A stretch of DNA of 64,000 nt from an uncultured Bacilli bacterium (GTDB lineage: Bacteria > Bacillota_I > Bacilli_A > RF39 > UBA660), in the NCBI GenBank assembly GCA_944332505.1, contig CALVKC010000002.1, positions 62,001-126,000 on the forward strand, written 5' to 3'. A model generated the notes under the pieces. That model searched no databases. It was not told the origin of the DNA and saw nothing but the letters and a program-made list of their open reading frames with translations. Both the position numbers and the translations under genes were made by a program. This document shows positions 60,239-64,000 of this stretch, piece by piece (position 1 is the first letter of the stretch; each line of letters begins with the position of its first letter).

Positions 60239-60253
60239 CTAATAATATTTTAC
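60239..60253 (-). promoter_or_regulatory. Late promoter motif (copy 14)
   Basis: Exact minus-strand GTAAAATATTATTAG, 30 nt before the 60209 start codon; no terminator precedes it here. Confidence 0.7.
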
Positions 60254-60261
60254 ATATATCA

Positions 60262-61206
60262 TTATATTAAAATTTCGCAAGGTATAGTTTCATACCCATT
60301 TAGATATGCAGCATATGCTCTATGTCTACCTTCTTGATTTTCAGTTCTCAAATTAATATATGGCATATAAAATTTAGTACCATTTTTCATCATATTAGCA
60401 TACTGTTTAGCATTATCTATATCTAAAACTGTTTTCATCAATTGTTCATTTGATATATCTGGTGGTGTTCTCCTAAATACTAGATTATAACACAAATCAA
60501 AATATTGTTGTGGTGTTACTTCTGCAATATAAGGGTCACTATAATGCCACCATTCATCTTCATCATCAGTACCTGTTGCTATTTCATTTGGGTATCTACC
60601 TTTTTGTAGTGCATATTTTCTATTTGGATTATTAGGTAATAAATAACTTTCATCACTACTTTCATTATTACCTGCTACATTAATATTAAATCCTTCAAAA
60701 TCAGTTTTACTAGTTGGTTTTGGTAATGACATTTTACTTATATCATTTAGAGAATATTCTAATAATAAACTTTCTGTAAGACCTTCAATAGGTTCTGGTT
60801 CTTCATCGTATGCAAACAATATACCATCATAACCTAAATCAGCTAATATAATATCTGAAACATAATATGCGTCAATATTTAATTCATCATCAGCATACAT
60901 ATCTTCAACTACATTTTTATCAGCTAACCATAGTGCAAATTTTAAATTATGTTTAGTTTTTTTATTTATCTTATCTATTATATCAATACATAAATCTTCT
61001 ATATCTTTTTCAGATAATTCTCCACTTTCTATTTCAGGTATTAATCTAATTATAATTTGTTTATCTTCATTTGATAAATAATGTTCACATACATAATCAA
61101 GTATATCTATATTACCTAATTCATATATTTCATATGTCATAATATCAATTATATCTCTTACACCTGAACCATAACTATCTTCACTTCTATACATTATATT
61201 TTGCAT
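60262..61206 (-). CDS. ParB-like-domain protein, 314 aa
   Basis: The C-terminal segment (FYMPYINLRTENQEGRHRAYAAYLNGYETIPCEI, about 279-312) resembles the ParB/Srx-type motif G-R-H-R found in phage ParB-like proteins. The N-terminal part is acidic (YDGILFAYDEEPEPIE). An internal GLTESLLLEYSLNDISKM looks like the capsid-targeting segments of other proteins and may mark the start of a second mature chain. AAAGGGG precedes ATG 61206. Substrate and activity unknown. Confidence 0.6.
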   Translation of the reverse strand: MQNIMYRSEDSYGSGVRDIIDIMTYEIYELGNIDILDYVCEHYLSNEDKQIIIRLIPEIESGELSEKDIEDLCIDIIDKINKKTKHNLKFALWLADKNVVEDMYADDELNIDAYYVSDIILADLGYDGILFAYDEEPEPIEGLTESLLLEYSLNDISKMSLPKPTSKTDFEGFNINVAGNNESSDESYLLPNNPNRKYALQKGRYPNEIATGTDDEDEWWHYSDPYIAEVTPQQYFDLCYNLVFRRTPPDISNEQLMKTVLDIDNAKQYANMMKNGTKFYMPYINLRTENQEGRHRAYAAYLNGYETIPCEILI

Positions 61207-61313
61207 ATATCTAATTCCCCTTTATTTTAGTCATATTTCCATTATTTATATAATTTAGTATAATTTTATTTCATAGAATTTAAACTGTCTTAAAATTGAT
61301 TTTAAGAGCAAAT

Positions 61314-61580
61314 TTATCTGTCTATATACCCCATATCTTCTTTTTCTATTTGTTCCATTTGTTCTGTTGTATGTGCTTTATTCCTATGATATTGTTCCAA
61401 CACTGCAATATTCTCATCATAATTGTCTAAAAAATGTACTAATTGTTCTACAATTTTCATTTCAGCAAGTTTTTCTTCTGGTGTACTTATAGTATCTTCT
61501 CTTATAAACATTGCTTGACCTCTTAACACATTGTGCATTTTCCATAACATATAATCTTTTGGATTTCTTTTATTGTCCAT
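61314..61580 (-). CDS. Hypothetical protein, 88 aa
   Basis: Charged, helical small protein (MDNKRNPKDYMLWKMHN ... EEKLAEMKIVEQLVHFLDNYDEN). GCAAAGGGG precedes ATG 61580. No domain recognised. Confidence 0.6.
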   Translation of the reverse strand: MDNKRNPKDYMLWKMHNVLRGQAMFIREDTISTPEEKLAEMKIVEQLVHFLDNYDENIAVLEQYHRNKAHTTEQMEQIEKEDMGYIDR

Positions 61581-61664
61581 AACATATACCCCTTTGCATT
61601 TTATTATTCATAATCTTTAAATTCATTAGCATTTACTAAATTTAGCCTAGTTTATCTCATATAA

Positions 61665-62051
61665 TTATAAATTTACACTTCCTAATTTTTTTATAACATT
61701 ACCATTTTTATCAATTTTATAAATTTCAGCCACAGTTAGGTAATCATTAAAACCTACTGCCATATAATCACATTTGTCTGCATACTTCTCTACTATATTT
61801 TCTATTGGGGTTATTTGTTCTTCATTCCAAGCATTATCACCGTATTCAGGTCCATACATATAACCCAATAATTCTAATACTATATCAGGACTACCTGCTA
61901 AATAACTAGGACTTTCTACTGAATGATTTTTATTCCACATATCCCAGTCTCCGGTACCTTTAAATAAATTTTTTCTTTCAGTTTTAATTGATTTATTTTC
62001 ATTTAATAAGTTTATAGTTGCTTCAACTAGTTTATCTTTATTTATATTCAT
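61665..62051 (-). CDS. Cargo-like hypothetical protein, 128 aa
   Basis: The N-terminus MNINKDKLVEATINLLNENKS has the L-V-E-A-T / L-N-E motif shared with the 59400 protein. The rest (GDWDMWNKNHSVESPSYLAG, LELLGYMYGPEYGDNAW, FNDYLTVAEIYKIDKNGNV) is a compact alpha/beta domain not recognised. GGAAAGGAAAG precedes ATG 62051. Confidence 0.6.
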   Translation of the reverse strand: MNINKDKLVEATINLLNENKSIKTERKNLFKGTGDWDMWNKNHSVESPSYLAGSPDIVLELLGYMYGPEYGDNAWNEEQITPIENIVEKYADKCDYMAVGFNDYLTVAEIYKIDKNGNVIKKLGSVNL

Positions 62052-62068
62052 TATAATCTTTCCTTTCC

Positions 62069-62632
62069 CTAAAAATCTATTTCAAAATCATCATATAATG
62101 CCTCATCAATTTGTTGTCTTGTTTCCTGTTTAATCTTTGCTCTATTAAATTTTTGTCTTTTTTGCATATCTTCTTTGGTATTATCATATACTGGAATTGT
62201 TATATAATCTTCTCCAAAATCAAAACCTAAATCTACTACAAATGGTTGTTGCACTTCTAATCCACTTTCTGTTGGTAGCATTAATCCACCACGTAATTCA
62301 TACTCATATTTATATTGTCTTAACATATTATTAATTATTTCTTCTTCATCTCTTGATAATGAGTGAATATATTGGTGTGCTAATTCACTTACAACTGCAC
62401 CATTATATACTGTGGCACTACCACCATCTGATTTATGTTTCAGATGATGATAGGTCATAGTTCTCTCTAATATTCTAATCTTTCTCAACTTATAATGTTT
62501 TTCTTCAACAAATTTCTTATAAGTTTTTATACCACCAATTTGTTCTATCTTTTTAGCTATATAGGCTTTTTGAAACATACAACCTTTTCCATATATACGT
62601 TCTAATGCTAATCTTGCAGATTTATTAGTCAT
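62069..62632 (-). CDS. HNH endonuclease-like protein, 187 aa
   Basis: Residues 58-104 carry TMTYHHLKHKSDGGSATVYNGAVVSELAHQYIH (shown here in parts: His62-His63, Asn77, His86, His90), the HNH pattern seen in Firmicutes phage HNH proteins. The last ~70 residues are acidic and polar. AGGAGATTGG precedes ATG 62632. The gene follows a fibre gene, so it may be a homing-type insertion or a packaging-associated nuclease. Confidence 0.72.
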   Translation of the reverse strand: MTNKSARLALERIYGKGCMFQKAYIAKKIEQIGGIKTYKKFVEEKHYKLRKIRILERTMTYHHLKHKSDGGSATVYNGAVVSELAHQYIHSLSRDEEEIINNMLRQYKYEYELRGGLMLPTESGLEVQQPFVVDLGFDFGEDYITIPVYDNTKEDMQKRQKFNRAKIKQETRQQIDEALYDDFEIDF

Positions 62633-62647
62633 ATCTAATCCAATCTC

Positions 62648-64000
62648 CTATCTAACTAATACATATACTTTACCCTCTATATTTTTTGTTGTAGCTTTAC
62701 CGATTGCAAATCTATTCCATTCTGGTAATACCCTAATATTACCTAAATTATCAACACCCAATATATCTCCAACTTGAATATCTATATCTCCAACTTTTAA
62801 ATATACTCTACCTGCCAATGCAACTGGAACTTTCTCATCTTCTTCAAGACCATCTCCACCTAGAACTAAACCATAAGTATCTTCACTTGATACTATACCA
62901 GCAATACTATACATATTTACTGATTTTGTTACTTTTCCTTCATCATTAAAATATACAATATCTCCTGCTTCAATATTTTCAGTTCTATCTACTTTTTCCA
63001 TAAATTCAACTAAATCATTATATACAGCATTATATACTCGTCTTGCTCTAATATCACCTATTGCAGTTATATCTCCACTAGCTTTTACTAATTTAGAATT
63101 TAAGTTCATAATACCTACTGTTTCATTATTAGCATTTTTACCAATAGTTTGTTCAATAGATATATCATAACCACTTGAACCATTTTTTAATAATATTTTT
63201 GGTGTATTATTACTATCTGTATTATATAGTTCTATTTTGCCTGTATTATACATTGTACTATATGCTGTATTGTCTTTTTTAACTGTAATATAACCAGAAT
63301 TATTTGTTGGATTTATTAGCATAGCAGAACCTGCTACTATATCTGTTGATAATGTATTATTTACCAATTTTAATTGTGTAGGTGTTATATAACTTGGTTC
63401 ACTTCCATATGTAGTACTATTACCTAAATATATATGTTCTTTTACTCTAATGTTTGTTTTAAAATCTGTATTTGGTGTTACATTAAAATAGTTTGTATCA
63501 GTTCCCAATAATGATAAATCAGTTCCTGAATATTGTAATATAGATTTTCCAATTTTATGTTGTAGTACATTATCATTAAATATTATTTCATCTACTAATC
63601 CATTTGAATTACTGTTAGATATTGTTGCTTTATTATCTTTTAATAATAATTTAGGTTGTTGTCCATTGATACCTGTTCCCAATGATACACTACTTTGACC
63701 TATAATAGATATACTACTTTGAGAATTTACATTAATATTATTTGGTGTTGTTAAATCTAGTGCAAAATTATTATCTACATTTGATACTAATATAGATTGT
63801 CCTAGTTTTGTTTCTACACCATTATTATTTACTAAAATATTTAATGTTTTATTCGGGTCTAATATCTCTACGTCTGGTCCTTTAAAATGTATATTTGCAC
63901 TTCTTGTACCATCTTCATTTAATATAGCCTCTGCTCTAATACCATATTTACCTGTGCCTATATCTTCGTGACTTTCTGGTGTGCCTGGTATATCTGGATT
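62648..64000 (-). CDS. Tail fibre/spike, C-terminal 450 aa (5' end beyond the window)
   Basis: The frame is open to base 64000, so the gene starts outside the window; an apparent start near 63682 is only an in-frame TTG. Visible parts are Asn/Thr/Ser-rich beta-helix-like repeats (LVNNNGVETKLGQSILVSN, YITPTQLKLVNNTLSTD). A C-terminal domain VYNAVYNDLVEFMEKVD ... GIVSSEDTYGLVLGGDG ... VALAGRVYLKVGDIDIQVGD resembles autoproteolytic/chaperone-type spike C-termini (Peptidase_G2-like); this assignment is tentative. Confidence 0.7.
   Translation of the reverse strand, partial: NPDIPGTPESHEDIGTGKYGIRAEAILNEDGTRSANIHFKGPDVEILDPNKTLNILVNNNGVETKLGQSILVSNVDNNFALDLTTPNNINVNSQSSISIIGQSSVSLGTGINGQQPKLLLKDNKATISNSNSNGLVDEIIFNDNVLQHKIGKSILQYSGTDLSLLGTDTNYFNVTPNTDFKTNIRVKEHIYLGNSTTYGSEPSYITPTQLKLVNNTLSTDIVAGSAMLINPTNNSGYITVKKDNTAYSTMYNTGKIELYNTDSNNTPKILLKNGSSGYDISIEQTIGKNANNETVGIMNLNSKLVKASGDITAIGDIRARRVYNAVYNDLVEFMEKVDRTENIEAGDIVYFNDEGKVTKSVNMYSIAGIVSSEDTYGLVLGGDGLEEDEKVPVALAGRVYLKVGDIDIQVGDILGVDNLGNIRVLPEWNRFAIGKATTKNIEGKVYVLVR

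Noticed and set aside
1..64000. tRNA genes, integrase or insertion sequences
   Set aside because: I saw no cloverleaf-like sequence with T-loop GTTCGA-type motifs and no transposase or integrase signature in any credible frame; a covariance search would be needed for certainty.

Overview
The window is part of a large, strongly AT-rich, tailed (myovirus-like) bacteriophage genome. The evidence is a T4 gp23-type major capsid protein, a gp21-type prohead protease fused to a scaffold, neck proteins, about 20 kb of tail-fibre and receptor-binding genes, an LLH-type holin and a modular GH25 endolysin. The host is most likely a low-GC Gram-positive (Firmicutes/Bacillota or related). Support for this is strong AGGAGG-type ribosome binding sites, sigma70/SigA promoters of the TTTACA-17-TATAAT type, LysM and CW_7 wall-binding domains, and an agr-type peptide cassette. 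No tRNA, terminase, portal, sheath, polymerase or integrase gene is visible, so the window is a fragment.

Layout. Bases 1-8.2 kb hold non-structural genes on both strands: a 1007-aa cytosine-5 methyltransferase with a very long repeat-filled target region, a calcineurin-type phosphoesterase, a compositionally distinct two-gene cassette with a nucleoside-diphosphate-kinase-like protein, a CYTH triphosphatase-like protein and an AP2-domain protein. From 8.2 kb on, all genes are on the minus strand. Bases 8.2-13.4 kb carry the capsid, protease/scaffold and an ArdA-like antirestriction protein. Bases 13.4-18.1 kb carry accessory proteins, including a nucleotidyltransferase/DUF3293 frame with no usable start codon, probably expressed by a prfB-like +1 frameshift from the preceding gene. 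Bases 18.2-30.2 kb carry neck and tail-associated proteins, a 1.4-kaa coiled-coil fibre and cargo-like proteins. Bases 30.3-34.1 kb carry lysis and small virion-associated proteins. Bases 34.2-35.4 kb carry an agr-like cassette: a 6-TM sensor-like protein with no kinase, a 19-aa Trp-rich peptide, and an AgrB-like protease carrying a sigma-region-4-like HTH. Bases 35.5-58.9 kb carry a receptor-binding array whose members reuse two N-terminal docking domains. Bases 58.9-64 kb carry the holin, cargo-like proteins, an HNH protein and a fibre gene truncated by the window edge.

Regulation. Two promoter classes are visible. One is host-like sigma70 promoters. The other is a phage-specific intergenic motif, GTAAAATATTANTAG in minus-strand orientation, found at 14 sites before structural and late genes, often just after the terminator hairpin of the preceding transcript. 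I interpret it as the phage late promoter.

How it works together. Early methylation and nucleotide-processing enzymes precede late expression of head, tail and lysis genes. Several proteins carry L-x-E-[AST] motifs near their N-termini or at domain borders. Together with the gp21-like protease this suggests a set of capsid-targeted, proteolytically matured cargo proteins, possibly including ArdA. The most unusual system is the agr-like cassette with its two flanking palindromes.
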